Below, in pieces: positions 44,313 to 53,263 of a DNA stretch of 64,000 nucleotides (positions are counted from its first letter, which is position 1; every line of letters starts with the position of its first letter). The stretch covers positions 1 through 64,000 of the forward strand of contig CAWCXA010000016.1 in assembly GCA_963799425.1 (NCBI GenBank), written 5' to 3'. A model generated the notes under the pieces. That model ran no database searches. It was given only the letters and a program-made list of their open reading frames with translations, and was not told the origin of the DNA. Position numbers and translations under genes: made by a program. This DNA is from CAVWSM01 sp963799425. GTDB taxonomy: Bacteria > Actinomycetota > Actinomycetes > Jiangellales > Jiangellaceae.

Positions 44313-45295
44313 TTCCCTTCGGTTTGCCCGGAGGCTGGGTCGACCGGGACGTCTCGGGACCCTCGGCCGGTACGTCCGGCTCGCCAACTGATGCCGGCCA
44401 GCACGAAGTCGAGCGCGGTGAGTATAAGCCGTGACGTCAGGGCGACGGCGAGGGCCTCCGACGATGTGAGCACTGAGTTGAAGGCAAGCACAATGACGAC
44501 CTCGCGGATCCCGGCGCCAGCCGGTGCCGGGATGAAGATCAGCCCGAGGACGAACGCCAGCGCGAACCCACCGACGGCGATCGGCAGCGACTGGGCGACC
44601 GGTGCACCGAGACTCACCATGAGCAGCCAGGCATGCAGGCCGAGGAAGATCCAGCCGAGCGAGTACCAGCACGCGGCGGTGAGCTGGCCACGATAGGTCG
44701 GATACTGGTCGAGCGGCTGGCGCCCAGTGATCCTTAGCCCCCAGTCGAGGACGGGGCCAAGGATGCGGGGATGGAGCGTGATCACGCAGGCCGGGAGGAG
44801 GAGCACGACCCACCAGTACCGGCGGACCGCGTCCGTGGCGCCGAAGGGAAGCATCAGGAGCGTTATGGCCGCGCCGCAGCCGAGCGAGATCGCAACGCCG
44901 AGCATGCTGCCCGTGAGCGTGGCCTTGCGGGAGACCTCGTGGTCCCGGGCGAGCTCGGCCTGCGCCAAGAAGGACCAGATGGATCCTGGAAGGTACTTGC
45001 CGAGCTGGCCGATCAGGAACACCCGGCCGGCCTGCGATACCGACAAGTGCCCACCAAGGTCGAGGATCACGGCCCGCCAGGCGAGCACGCTCATCCACGT
45101 TCCGGCGGCGGCGGGCACCACGGACGCGACCACGAGTCCCCAGGACATAGTGCGCAGCGCGGCGGCGAGCTCGTCCCACTGCGAGACCACGATGATCATG
45201 CCGAAGGCGAGCACCGCGACCAGGAATCCGAAGCGGAGCCAGGCTCCGAAGCCACGGCGCGTCGGCGGCGCCGCGACCTCGAACCCAGGCTGCAT
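44309..45295 (-). CDS. Flippase-like / lysylphosphatidylglycerol synthase TM-domain protein (UPF0104)
   Basis: 328-residue membrane protein with about eight helices, of the LPG_synthase_TM (UPF0104) family. RVFLIGQLGKYLPGSIWSFL is the conserved segment after the second or third helix, and FIPAPAGAGIREVVIVLAF the PxGxGxRE motif near the C terminus. Members move or modify lipid-linked substrates; in glycan clusters they are proposed flippases. The ATG start (MQPGFEV) is chosen, though GTG at 45304 is possible. It is translationally coupled to the methyltransferase gene downstream. Confidence 0.82.
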   Translation of the reverse strand: MQPGFEVAAPPTRRGFGAWLRFGFLVAVLAFGMIIVVSQWDELAAALRTMSWGLVVASVVPAAAGTWMSVLAWRAVILDLGGHLSVSQAGRVFLIGQLGKYLPGSIWSFLAQAELARDHEVSRKATLTGSMLGVAISLGCGAAITLLMLPFGATDAVRRYWWVVLLLPACVITLHPRILGPVLDWGLRITGRQPLDQYPTYRGQLTAACWYSLGWIFLGLHAWLLMVSLGAPVAQSLPIAVGGFALAFVLGLIFIPAPAGAGIREVVIVLAFNSVLTSSEALAVALTSRLILTALDFVLAGISWRAGRTGRGSRDVPVDPASGQTEGK

Positions 45296-45701
45296 GCCGG
45301 TCACCCTACGACAGCGCACGCCGACGCCACTTGTCCTGGACTTCGGTCTGTGTGCCGCGGCGGTCGGCAGGCGAGAGGGGGCGTCCGACGACGTACCGGC
45401 TCGTTAGACTTCCGTGCCGTGTGTGTCGCGATCGACAGGCCGACCCGGCGCGGCCTGACCTGGAACCGGCCGGACACCTGGGTCCGCGAAGCGCGACGGC
45501 TACGCAGCCACGACCTGGCCTTCGCCACAGAACTCTATCCAGGTGCCGCCCTACCTCACAATGCTGCGGCTGCTCCGCCGGTCAGGGACATCGTGCACCG
45601 GCTCGACCACCGAATAGGTAAGGCTGTCCGAATCGAGACGGAATCGCTGATATCGTTTCTCGGCGTCTAAAGGCGTGTGCTCCGCCCGACAGGAAACGAT
45701 C
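45296..45701. other. Intergenic region, no supported gene
   Basis: About 400 bases between the flippase-like gene and a divergent GT2. A plus-strand open frame around 45421-45670 exists but matches no family and has no start signals. The region should hold both divergent promoters; none is clear. Confidence 0.4.
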
Positions 45702-46694
45702 ATGAAGGTCTTCGTCCAGGTGCCCTGCCTCAACGAGGAGGCCACCCTGCCGCTCGTTCTCGCGTCGATCCCGCGCGAGATCGAGGGGGTGGACTCGGTC
45801 GAGATTCTAGTGATCGATGACGGGTCTTCAGACGGTACGGTCGAGGTCGCCCGCGCCCTCGGTGTTCGGCACTTCGTCCGGCACACCCGTAACCAGGGGC
45901 TCGGCCGGTCGTTCCGAGACGGCGTGGACTACGCGTTGCAGCACGGCGCCGACATCGTGGTCAACACGGACGGCGACAACCAGTATCCCCAGGAGCGAAT
46001 CCCCGACTTGGTGCGGCCGATCATCGAGGGCCGCGCCGACATCGTCATAGCCGACCGGCAGACGCAGACGATCGCGCACTTCTCACCGTTCAAGAAACTG
46101 ATGCAGCGGCTCGGCAGCCGGGTGGTCAACCGCGCGGCAAGAACCGAACTGCCGGACGCCGCCAGCGGGTTCCGGGCCTACTCCCGGACGGCGCTCATGC
46201 GGCTCAACCTGATCACGCGGTTCAGCTATTGCATGGAGACGATCATCCAGGCCGGAAACAAACGGCTTCGGATCGAAAGTGTTCCTGTCGTCACCAATCC
46301 GAAAACGCGAGAGTCCCGCCTTTTCAGGAACATGCGGCACCACATGCTCCTATCAGGGGTCGCGATCGTTCGCGGCTACCTCATGTTCCGGCCGTACGTC
46401 GTCTTCGCGACGCTTGGTCTCGTCCTTGGGCTTCTCGGCCTGATCCCGTTCGTGCGCTTCGGCTATTTCTGGCTGACCGGTGATGCCGGTGGTCACATCC
46501 AGTCCTTGCTTGTCGGAGCGATCTTCTTGGTCAGCTCGCTGCTGTCCTTTGCACTCGGTGTGCTGTCTGACCTGCTGCGGACCAACCGCATCCTGATCGA
46601 AGATCAGTTGGAAAGGATCAAGGAGATCCAATACCGGGACGCAGCCCTGGACATCTCCGAGCTCACCCAGGTGTTCGACGCCAGTGAGCGTTGA
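45702..46694 (+). CDS. Membrane-anchored GT2 (polyprenyl-phosphate sugar transferase type)
   Basis: 330-residue DPM1-like glycosyltransferase with two C-terminal helices. VFVQVPCLNEEATLPLVLAS, EILVIDDGSSDGTVEVARAL and DIVVNTDGDNQYPQERIPDL (DxD) form the catalytic domain; PDAASGFRAYSRTALMRL is the acceptor region. Two helices at about 235-260 and 275-300 anchor it in the membrane. Such enzymes load a sugar onto polyprenyl phosphate for use by external transferases or GtrA-linked systems, and the GtrA protein at 35305 is a possible partner. The ATG is chosen because the family begins MKVFVQVPCLNEE. Confidence 0.85.
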   Translation: MKVFVQVPCLNEEATLPLVLASIPREIEGVDSVEILVIDDGSSDGTVEVARALGVRHFVRHTRNQGLGRSFRDGVDYALQHGADIVVNTDGDNQYPQERIPDLVRPIIEGRADIVIADRQTQTIAHFSPFKKLMQRLGSRVVNRAARTELPDAASGFRAYSRTALMRLNLITRFSYCMETIIQAGNKRLRIESVPVVTNPKTRESRLFRNMRHHMLLSGVAIVRGYLMFRPYVVFATLGLVLGLLGLIPFVRFGYFWLTGDAGGHIQSLLVGAIFLVSSLLSFALGVLSDLLRTNRILIEDQLERIKEIQYRDAALDISELTQVFDASER

Positions 46695-46965
46695 CGGCTT
46701 CGTCATGGTTAGACGCACACGACACTGCATCCGCCAGGGTCGCGCGCGGGCGTGGCAGTAACACTGCTAAACGCCTTTCAAGACAAAGAACGCAAATCAA
46801 TGCTCGTCGGGACCGGGTTACCTCGCGCCATTCATGCGGCACATGGGCCATCTCTGGTCGCGCACCCCGACGCTGTGGGCGATCCCAGCCGCACCGCCCG
46901 GCTGCAGCCTCATCTCTCGCGGAGTGGTTCTGACTCTTCGGCGACAGAGTTGGGATGCTAGGTAC

Positions 46966-47386
46966 GTGACCGACACGGCCGACCCCGACGTCGATCCGCC
47001 GCATCCTTGCTGACTGCGAGACGTGGGCGGTCGTCGGGCTGTCCAACAACCGCCAGCGAGCGGCGTACGGTGTCGCGCGCTTCCTGCAGCAGCACGGCAA
47101 GCGGATCGTCCCAGTGCACCCCAACGGCGAGACCGTGCGTGGCGCAACCGGCTACCGGACGCTGAGCGACATCCCGTTCCCGGTGGACTGCGTCGACGTC
47201 TTCGTACGGTCAGAACTGGCCGGGGCGGTGGCCGACGAGGCGATCAAGATCGGCGCGAGCGCGGTGTGGTTCCAGCTCGGTGTGGTCGACGAAGCGGCGT
47301 ACGAACGGGCTTCTGCCGCCGGTCTTGACATGGTCATGGACCGTTGCCCCGCGATTGAGTGGCCACAGTTGGGTCCGCCCGCATAG
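46966..47386 (+). CDS. CoA-binding domain protein (YccU-like), one frameshift
   Basis: About 139 residues with a Rossmann CoA-binding fold. From the GTG it reads VTDTADP. One extra C in a CCCC run near 46985 then hides TSIRRILADCETWAVVGLSN, followed by GVARFLQQHGKRIVPVHPNG, YRTLSDIPFPVDCVDVFVR and GASAVWFQLGVVDEAAYE, all standard for this family. Length is normal once repaired. YccU-like proteins bind CoA or acyl-CoA; their role is unclear. The 270 bases upstream (46695-46965) contain no recognised feature. Confidence 0.8.
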
Positions 47387-47477
47387 TCCGCGGTTGTCAG
47401 CTCAGCGGTGAGGCTTTGCTCTGATCACCGATGTCCTCCGTGTCACCCGAGCCGAAGTTACCTCGATATCAAGATAA

Positions 47478-47867
47478 CTAGGCTCCTGAGGTGAACCCCT
47501 CTTCACGCCTGGCACCGTGCTCCCGTGCACGTTGCGCCCAACGCTCACCGGATACGAGCGCGCGGAACCCCACACCCCGTACGGTCTCAATCCACCGCGG
47601 ATTGCGCGCCTGATCCCCGAGCTTGCGGCGCAAACCAGACACGTGGACGTCGACCGCGCGACTCTTCTCCCCCGCCCACGACGTGTGCCACACCTCGTAC
47701 AACAACTGCTGCCGCGACACCGGGGCACCGTGCGCGGCCACGAGTACGCGCAGCAACGCAAGCTCCGTCGCGGTCAGCTTCACGACGCGCCCGTCGACCC
47801 GTACAGAGCCATCGACCTCATCGATCCGCAGACCTGCGACGGCGTCATCGTCGGCGCCGGCGCCCAT
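47478..47867 (-). CDS. Stand-alone OmpR/PhoB-type winged-helix DNA-binding protein
   Basis: 129-residue protein containing only the Trans_reg_C winged helix. VVKLTATELALLRVLVAAHG, VSRQQLLYEVWHTSWAGEKS and AVDVHVSGLRRKLGDQ are the recognition-helix region and wing, and WIETVRGVGFRALVS ends the domain. No receiver domain precedes it and no histidine kinase lies nearby, so it is not a normal response regulator. The target is unknown; the divergent POT transporter is one candidate. The ATG is six bases from a TACCCT -10 box, fitting leaderless expression. Confidence 0.8.
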   Translation of the reverse strand: MGAGADDDAVAGLRIDEVDGSVRVDGRVVKLTATELALLRVLVAAHGAPVSRQQLLYEVWHTSWAGEKSRAVDVHVSGLRRKLGDQARNPRWIETVRGVGFRALVSGERWAQRAREHGARREEGFTSGA

Positions 47868-47873
47868 GTCAGC

Positions 47874-47879
47874 AGGGTA
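47874..47879 (-). promoter_or_regulatory. Leaderless-type -10 box for the winged-helix gene
   Basis: Minus-strand TACCCT ends seven bases before the ATG. The 130-base region up to the divergent transporter start would allow the winged-helix protein to control both genes. Confidence 0.4.
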
Positions 47880-47998
47880 ACTAGGCGAGGGCAGACCGGC
47901 ACCCGCCGCGAAGCCCCCGGGACAAGGTCAGGATGCGGCCCACCGGAGGCTTCGGCAGGCTGGATGAACGAGGTCCGTACGAGCTCGGGGGTAGCCAC

Positions 47999-49483
47999 GT
48001 GACCACGAGCGTGCCGCCGCAGCCAGCCGAAGCGGTCGACCGGTCATTCTTCGGGCAACCCCGAGGGCTGATGACGCTGTTCCTCACGGAGATGTGGGAG
48101 CGGTTCAGCTACTACGGGATGCGGGCGATCCTCGTCCTATTCCTGGTCGACACGGTCCAGAACGGCGGTCTTGGTCTGTCGACGGCGACCGCGGCGTCGA
48201 TCTATGCGATCTACAACGCCATGGTCTACATGCTGGCGATCCCCGGCGGCTGGATCGCCGACCGCTTGTGGGGCGCGCGCCGTACGGTTCTCATCGGCGC
48301 CATCGTGATCGCGGCTGGGCACTACGTCATGGCGCTGCCGGCCGAGTCGACGATCTGGATCGGGCTCGCGGCGATCGCCGTCGGCACCGGCCTGCTCAAG
48401 CCGAACATCTCCGCCATGGTGGGCGCTCTTTATAGCGAGACAGACACGCGGCGCGACGCTGGGTTCTCGATTTTCTACATGGGCATCAACCTTGGCGCGT
48501 TCATCGCGCCGCTCATCACCGGATGGCTCGGCGAGAACGTCAGCTGGCACGCGGGTTTCCTCGTCGCCGCGATCGGCATGACGCTGGCGTTGGTGCAGTA
48601 CGTGCTCGGCGCGAGCACGTTGCCCGAATCCTCTTCGCGGGCATCACGTCCGGCCACGTCCGACGAGCGGCGGCGCGTTCTTCGTACGTCTCTGTTGTGG
48701 CTCGCCGCAGCGGCCGTGCTTCTGGCGATCGACATGTCGTTCGGTTGGTTCGAGCTCGACCACGTCATCAACGCGCTCACGGTGCTCGCGGTCGCGGTGC
48801 CGATCGTGTACTTCGTCGTGATGTTCCGTACGCCTGGATTGACGCACACGGAGATCAGCCGGTTGCGCGCGTTCATCTGGATCTTCGTCGCGGCGACGGT
48901 GTTCTGGATGATCTACGACCAGGCCGGGTCGTTGCTCAACATCTTCGCGCAGGACAAGGTCGACCGAGATGTGTTGGGGTTTGAGTTCCCGGCTTCCTGG
49001 TATCAGTCGGTCAACCCTGTCTTGATCCTCGCTCTTGCGCCGGTCTTTGCGTGGCTGTGGACGTACCTGGGCTCGCGGCAGCCGTCGACGCCGGTGAAGT
49101 TCGGGATGGCGCTGTGGGGCATCGCGCTGTCGTTCGTGATCATGGCGTTGGCTGGTGCAGCGGCCTCTGATGACACCTTGATTAGCCCGCTGTGGTTGTT
49201 GGCTGTGTACTTCGTGCAGACGGTTGCCGAGCTGTTGCTGTCGCCAACGGGCTTGTCGGTGTCGACGAAGCTCGCACCCGCGCGGTTTACCGGGCAGGTG
49301 TTGGGGATCTGGTTCCTCGCCACGGCGACCGGCAACGCGCTCAATGCACAGGTGACGAAGTTGAATGGCGAGGTGTCGGATCCGGTGTACTACGGGTCGC
49401 TGGCGGTCGTCGCTGCGTTGGTTGGGTTGTTGATCTTTGCCCTGGCGCCGCGGATGAAGCAGTTGATGAGTGGGGTGCGCTGA
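47999..49483 (+). CDS. POT/PTR family proton-coupled peptide transporter
   Basis: About 494-residue major facilitator of the POT family, importing di- and tripeptides with protons. LFLTEMWERFSYYGMRAILV contains the ExxERFxYYG proton-coupling motif. GGWIADRLWGARRTVLIGAI is the MFS loop 2-3, and FSIFYMGINLGAFIAPLITG the PTR2 signature. VAELLLSPTGLSVSTKLAP is the late-helix motif. GTG at 47999 is preferred because the family starts shortly before FFGQPRGL; ATG at 47933 would add 22 unmatched residues. Confidence 0.92.
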   Translation: MTTSVPPQPAEAVDRSFFGQPRGLMTLFLTEMWERFSYYGMRAILVLFLVDTVQNGGLGLSTATAASIYAIYNAMVYMLAIPGGWIADRLWGARRTVLIGAIVIAAGHYVMALPAESTIWIGLAAIAVGTGLLKPNISAMVGALYSETDTRRDAGFSIFYMGINLGAFIAPLITGWLGENVSWHAGFLVAAIGMTLALVQYVLGASTLPESSSRASRPATSDERRRVLRTSLLWLAAAAVLLAIDMSFGWFELDHVINALTVLAVAVPIVYFVVMFRTPGLTHTEISRLRAFIWIFVAATVFWMIYDQAGSLLNIFAQDKVDRDVLGFEFPASWYQSVNPVLILALAPVFAWLWTYLGSRQPSTPVKFGMALWGIALSFVIMALAGAAASDDTLISPLWLLAVYFVQTVAELLLSPTGLSVSTKLAPARFTGQVLGIWFLATATGNALNAQVTKLNGEVSDPVYYGSLAVVAALVGLLIFALAPRMKQLMSGVR

Positions 49484-49508
49484 GGGCTGCTTGCGCCAGA
49501 ATGCTTCC

Positions 49509-49748
49509 ATGCGTACGACGGTCGACATCACTGATCAGCAGCATGAGGCTCTGATCGCAATCGCTCGACTGCGTAGTTTGCGCGGGTTCTCGGTCCTGGT
49601 CCAAGAGGCACTGGACTCGTACCTGGCCGATCAGTCGATGGATGCCACGGGGTTGGAGTCGGACCTGGAGGGCTCGCTCACAGAGGCCGAGGCCCGCGAG
49701 ATGCGTGCGCGGATTGAATCGGCGACGGCTGTCTGGCGGACCACCTAG
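49509..49748 (+). CDS. Orphan ribbon-helix-helix antitoxin-like protein
   Basis: 79-residue protein. MRTTVDITDQQHEALIAIAR and GFSVLVQEALDSYLAD form the beta-strand plus two helices of an RHH (CopG/VapB-like) DNA-binding fold. The acidic C terminus (LESDLEGSLTEAEAREMR) is like the toxin-binding tail of VapB antitoxins. No PIN, RelE or other toxin frame follows on the same strand; the next gene is on the opposite strand with 24 bases between stops. It may be a solitary regulator or an antitoxin that lost its toxin. Confidence 0.68.
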   Translation: MRTTVDITDQQHEALIAIARLRSLRGFSVLVQEALDSYLADQSMDATGLESDLEGSLTEAEAREMRARIESATAVWRTT

Positions 49749-49772
49749 TTGTCGACCGACGCCCTCGGCGCG

Positions 49773-50680
49773 TCAGTCGTTGCCTGCGATGAGCTGGCTG
49801 CGGGCCTCGAGAACGGAAACTGCGGTCGGGGCGCTCGTTACGGTCGTGGTTCCCGGGATCGGGAGCCAGGCGCCACCAGCCACTCTGAACCGACCGCCGT
49901 AGGTCACCGTCAGGGTCGCCTGGACGTCGCCGTTGGCGGCGTACTCGTGAGTGATCTCCTTGGCGGGGTGCGGTGCGCCGGGCGTCTCCGTCGTCATGCT
50001 TTGCCCGTCGCCGAAGTCCCAGGCGTACGAGCGCGGCTCGGCGATGATCTCGACCTGCTGACCGAGGATGGCGATTGGGCTCAGGACCTGGTCGCCGGCA
50101 AGCTCCGTGTAGAAGACCGTCGGGAAGTTGACGAGCGTACGGTCGCCAGGCTGGACGATCACTTGGCCTTGCGGGAGCGGTAGGCGCTTGAACTCTTCCA
50201 GCACCATCGCTGGGGTCACTCCGCCTTGGTTGACCTCGGCTGGGGCGACACAGCGTTGAGCCGGCCAGCGTCCACGGCTGCGGCGGCTGGATCAACTGAC
50301 CAGTCGCTGGATCTTGCGGATGGCTGAAGACCCAGTAGCGGTACTCATCCGGGTCCGCACACGCGATGAGCGCCGGCGTGCAGCCTTCGTCATTCTCGAT
50401 GATCGCGTCTGCGCCCAGGCCGACTACGGTCACACCGGGGCAGCCGGGCGCCAGCATTTCGCGAGTGTCCGCGTACCGAATGGCATCTGTCTGCCCGCCG
50501 TCGACGATGCCGCTCTGGCTCGGTATCGTGTCACCCGCGTTCGCATGTCCGTCGCCAAGTCTCGACGCTCAGGGCAGCTCGCCAAGTTGAGTGCACGGCG
50601 GGACTGCCTGCAAGGGCTGCGGCAGCCCCGAGGAGCGGCAATGCCAGCAGCAGCTGCCTGACTAAGCCACACGTGCGCAA
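49773..50680 (-). CDS. Secreted PKD-domain protein, about two frameshifts
   Basis: Reconstructed protein of about 302 residues. LVRQLLLALPLLGAAAALAG is a signal peptide. After a shift near 50565 the mature part reads GDTIPSQSGIVDGGQ, CPGVTVVGLGADAIIENDEG, YRYWVFSHPQDPATGQL, and after another near 50250 APAEVNQGGVTPAMVLEEF. RSYAWDFGDGQSMTTETPG and HEYAANGDVQATLTV form a PKD domain with the WDFGDG motif. The start is uncertain: a TTG at 50680 is the only candidate near the signal peptide, and the region is indel-rich. It overlaps the DUF6318 stop, matching a frequent actinobacterial pairing. Function unknown, probably surface adhesion or binding. Confidence 0.68.
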
Positions 50681-51244
50681 TCCTCTCGACGAGCCACGCA
50701 GCCGTTGTCCCAGGCCAGGTGGAACTCAAGTGCCACGTTCTGCACCGCGGGGGCTTCGGCGTAGACCGAACCATCGCCCGCGATACCCCGTACGACGCGT
50801 CGATGTCCGCAACGACGGTCACGAATCCCGCGCCGTCATCGAACGTGGTCGGAGCAGGGAAGACCTGCTTCACCGTCGTATTCGCCGCCCTCGACGCGCC
50901 CGCCATCGAGCCAGGTGTCCTCAAGGGAGGCAATCCAGCCGTGGCACGCCTGGCAGTCGTCCACGCTCACTGCCTCGCGCAGAACCGCGGCTGTCGCGTC
51001 CAACGTCCTGGCCGAGGTAGCGCCTGCGTTGAGCACGTCCAGGTAGTGCTGAACGAAGGCCACCGCGCCCTCTTCGGTGTGCGCCTGGGCTGCCTCGGGG
51101 ACCGGGATGGCGGTTCGGCGTCGCCGAGGTCTCCGACGGCGAGACTGCCGGCAGAGTGGTCGGATCGTCGTCGCCGGAGGAGCAGGCGGTCACCAGCAGA
51201 GTGGCGGCCGTCACACCGACGAGGAGGCTATTGCGGACGTGCAT
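50662..51244 (-). CDS. DUF6318-like lipoprotein, about three frameshifts
   Basis: Lipoprotein of about 194 residues. MHVRNSLLVGVTAATLLVTA followed by C is a lipoprotein signal with lipobox LVTAC. A low-complexity Thr/Ser/Pro linker follows, then (shift near 51108) AAQAHTEEGAVAFVQHYLDV and DDCQACHGWIASLEDTWLDG. A shift near 50858 gives TTFDDGAGFVTVVADIDASYG, and one near 50778 gives VYAEAPAVQNVALEFHLAWD and CARVA at the end. The EEGAVAF and VALEFHLAWD blocks are DUF6318-like. It would be anchored on the outer membrane face; function unknown. It is co-oriented and overlapping with the PKD gene. Confidence 0.68.
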
Positions 51245-51629
51245 CCGGAGAGGATAAGTGAAGTTCGCCCGGATCCCGGAATCGCTGTCCACAGCCTGCG
51301 GGGTGCCCGGCGCCCTGGCGAGCGTGATTCCGAGCCCGCGGGCGCCCCATTTGACGCTCCGTGCATGATCAACAGCCTTCTCCGGTGCGCACACGTCGAT
51401 CGGCGAGTCGGCCGGGAGGAGGCTGTCGATCTTCAATTCGGGGTGCTGGCATCGCCCCTTTGACAGATCCGAGCGTGCTCTTGTGTCAACGGCTGCGCGC
51501 CCTCGCGCGTCAGTCACGTGTCGAGCGGAGTGAGCGGCCGCTACCGCCCGACTCCCGACTCGGCCGCAGCCATGGCGGGCGGTCGCCCCGGGTCACGCGC
51601 CAAGGCCTGAACTGGAACGAGGGAGCACC
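51245..51629. other. Intergenic region, no supported gene
   Basis: About 385 bases between divergent genes. Open frames here are extensions or shadows without family similarity or start signals. Nothing else recognised. Confidence 0.5.
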
Positions 51630-52207
51630 ATGGCCCTCCGGCACCTGACGCGCACCAACAAAGCCTGGCCTTCGGACTCGTCGCGGCCACCGCGAGCATC
51701 GCTCTCGCGATCGGCGTCGGCGCGGCGAATAGCGAGCCCGGCGACCCCGCGGAAACGGCTTCGAACTCGGCACCCAATGAAGACATCGCCTCGCCCGGCA
51801 CCAACGTGACCGATGCCGACGATGACATCGCCACCACAGTGGCCGATGCGGAGACGACCGCGCCGAATACCGCACCTGCTGACGGCCGCGTCGCACCGGC
51901 CCCCGCCGAGACAGATCAGCCGTTCACCGGCACTACGGAGGAGTGCCGCCTCGACCCGAGCTGTCCATCGTCCGAGCATCGCACCGGCGATCTATGCGGC
52001 GCCGAACTCGTCATCGACGTTGAGGGGTACCTCGAAGGAAGCCACGACGCCCAGCAGGGCCTAGGTCACCACGTCGACGGCGCACCCCCGCCCGATCCCG
52101 CAGACGAGGACGATGATGACGCGACCGTTGGTCCCCAGACGGGTTACCGGGCTGGTTACGAACAGGGATGGTGCGACGGCCAAGCGATGGCGCCAGCCCC
52201 GGAGTGA
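51630..52207 (+). CDS. Acidic low-complexity exported protein, one frameshift
   Basis: About 192 residues. From the ATG, with GAACGAGGGAG upstream, it reads MALRHLTRTNK and then, after one A lost from an A run near 51652, SLAFGLVAATASIALAIGVG, a signal or anchor helix. The remainder is Ala/Asp/Thr/Pro-rich (TVADAETTAPNTAPADG, PADEDDDDATVG) with four cysteines in or near TEECRLDPSCPSSE and DLCGAE, suggesting disulfides outside the cell. It ends GYRAGYEQGWCDGQA. No family was recognised. It stands alone, 108 bases before the convergent HMG-CoA lyase gene. Confidence 0.55.
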
Positions 52208-52315
52208 TCCGTGCCAGGCTATGGGGTCTGCTTGCGGGAAGACCAGCAGATGCTCATACGCCACAGACCGACGCCGAGCGCGGATCCCGCTGCGCCAGCG
52301 TCTAGGGGCGAGCGA

Positions 52316-53251
52316 TCAGTACGCCGCCGGCGCGCCACCCATCGGCGTCAAGCGCGTACGCGGCCCAGCCCGCAGCACCTGCGACGGCAGCTGATGATCA
52401 ACCAGCCGCTCCGCCAGCGCCGCCGCCTCCAACAAAGCCTCGAGATCCACGCCCGTCGAGATGCCCATGTCCTCGACCATGTAGACGAGCTCCTCGGTGG
52501 CGATGTTGCCCGAGGCACCCGGGGCGTACGGGCAACCCCCAAGCCCCCCAACGCTGGCGTCAAAGTCATCCACGCCCAGCTGCAGCGCCGCCAGCACGTT
52601 GGCCAGCCCGGTCCCGCGCGTGTTGTGGAAGTGCAGGCCCATCGGCAGGTCCGGGTGCCGCGACCGCGTCGCGTCGACCAGCCCCGTCACCCGCGGCGGG
52701 GTCGCCATGCCCGTCGTGTCACCAAACGCGATCGAGTCGGCTCCCTCGGCCACGGCACGATCCACCACCCACAGCACCCGCGACACCGGCACGTCCCCCT
52801 CATAGGGGCAGCCCCACGCCGTCGCCACGATCACCTGCGCCGTCGCCCCAGCCGAATGCGCCAGCGACACCACACGTCCGATGTCCTCCAGCGACTCCTC
52901 GGTCGACCGGTTCACGTTCGCGCGGCTGTGCGAGTCCGACGCCGAGACCACCAGCTCGATCTCGGTGAACCCGTCAGCCAACGCCCGCTCCGCGCCGCGC
53001 AAGTTGGGCACCAGCGCGGAATACCGCACATCCGAGGCCCGCTTCGCCGCAGCCCAGACCTCGCTCGCGTCGCCCATCTGCGGGATCGCCTTCGGATGTA
53101 CGTACGACACCGCCTCGATGCGCCCAACTCCCGTACGGGACAACGCATCCAGCAGCTCGATCTTGCCGGCCGTCGGCACCGGCGGCTCGTTCTGCAGGCC
53201 GTCGCGAGGCCCGACCTCGCGCAGCGAGATCCGGCTCGGCAGGTCAGTCAA
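52316..53251 (-). CDS. Hydroxymethylglutaryl-CoA lyase
   Basis: 311-residue HMGL-like aldolase splitting HMG-CoA to acetyl-CoA and acetoacetate in leucine degradation. SLREVGPRDGLQNEP is the metal-binding start; GLHFHNTRGTGLANVLAAL holds the His-x-His pair; GLGGCPYAPGASGN is the HMG-CoA lyase signature with the active-site cysteine. The frame opens at TTG with AAGGGTGA upstream; no better start is available. It is the last gene of the ppc-birA-PH-cyclase-ECH operon, 12 bases after the enoyl-CoA hydratase gene, and may share a branched-chain catabolic role with it. Confidence 0.93.
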   Translation of the reverse strand: MTDLPSRISLREVGPRDGLQNEPPVPTAGKIELLDALSRTGVGRIEAVSYVHPKAIPQMGDASEVWAAAKRASDVRYSALVPNLRGAERALADGFTEIELVVSASDSHSRANVNRSTEESLEDIGRVVSLAHSAGATAQVIVATAWGCPYEGDVPVSRVLWVVDRAVAEGADSIAFGDTTGMATPPRVTGLVDATRSRHPDLPMGLHFHNTRGTGLANVLAALQLGVDDFDASVGGLGGCPYAPGASGNIATEELVYMVEDMGISTGVDLEALLEAAALAERLVDHQLPSQVLRAGPRTRLTPMGGAPAAY

Positions 53252-53263
53252 CGTTCATCACCC

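Noticed and set aside
43734..45179. A 481-residue minus-strand frame spanning two genes
   Set aside because: Only its last 192 residues are a real methyltransferase; the rest is antisense-frame noise over the flippase-like gene.
45421..45670. Plus-strand open frame before the GT2 gene
   Set aside because: No family similarity, no start signals, and long open frames are expected by chance at this GC content.
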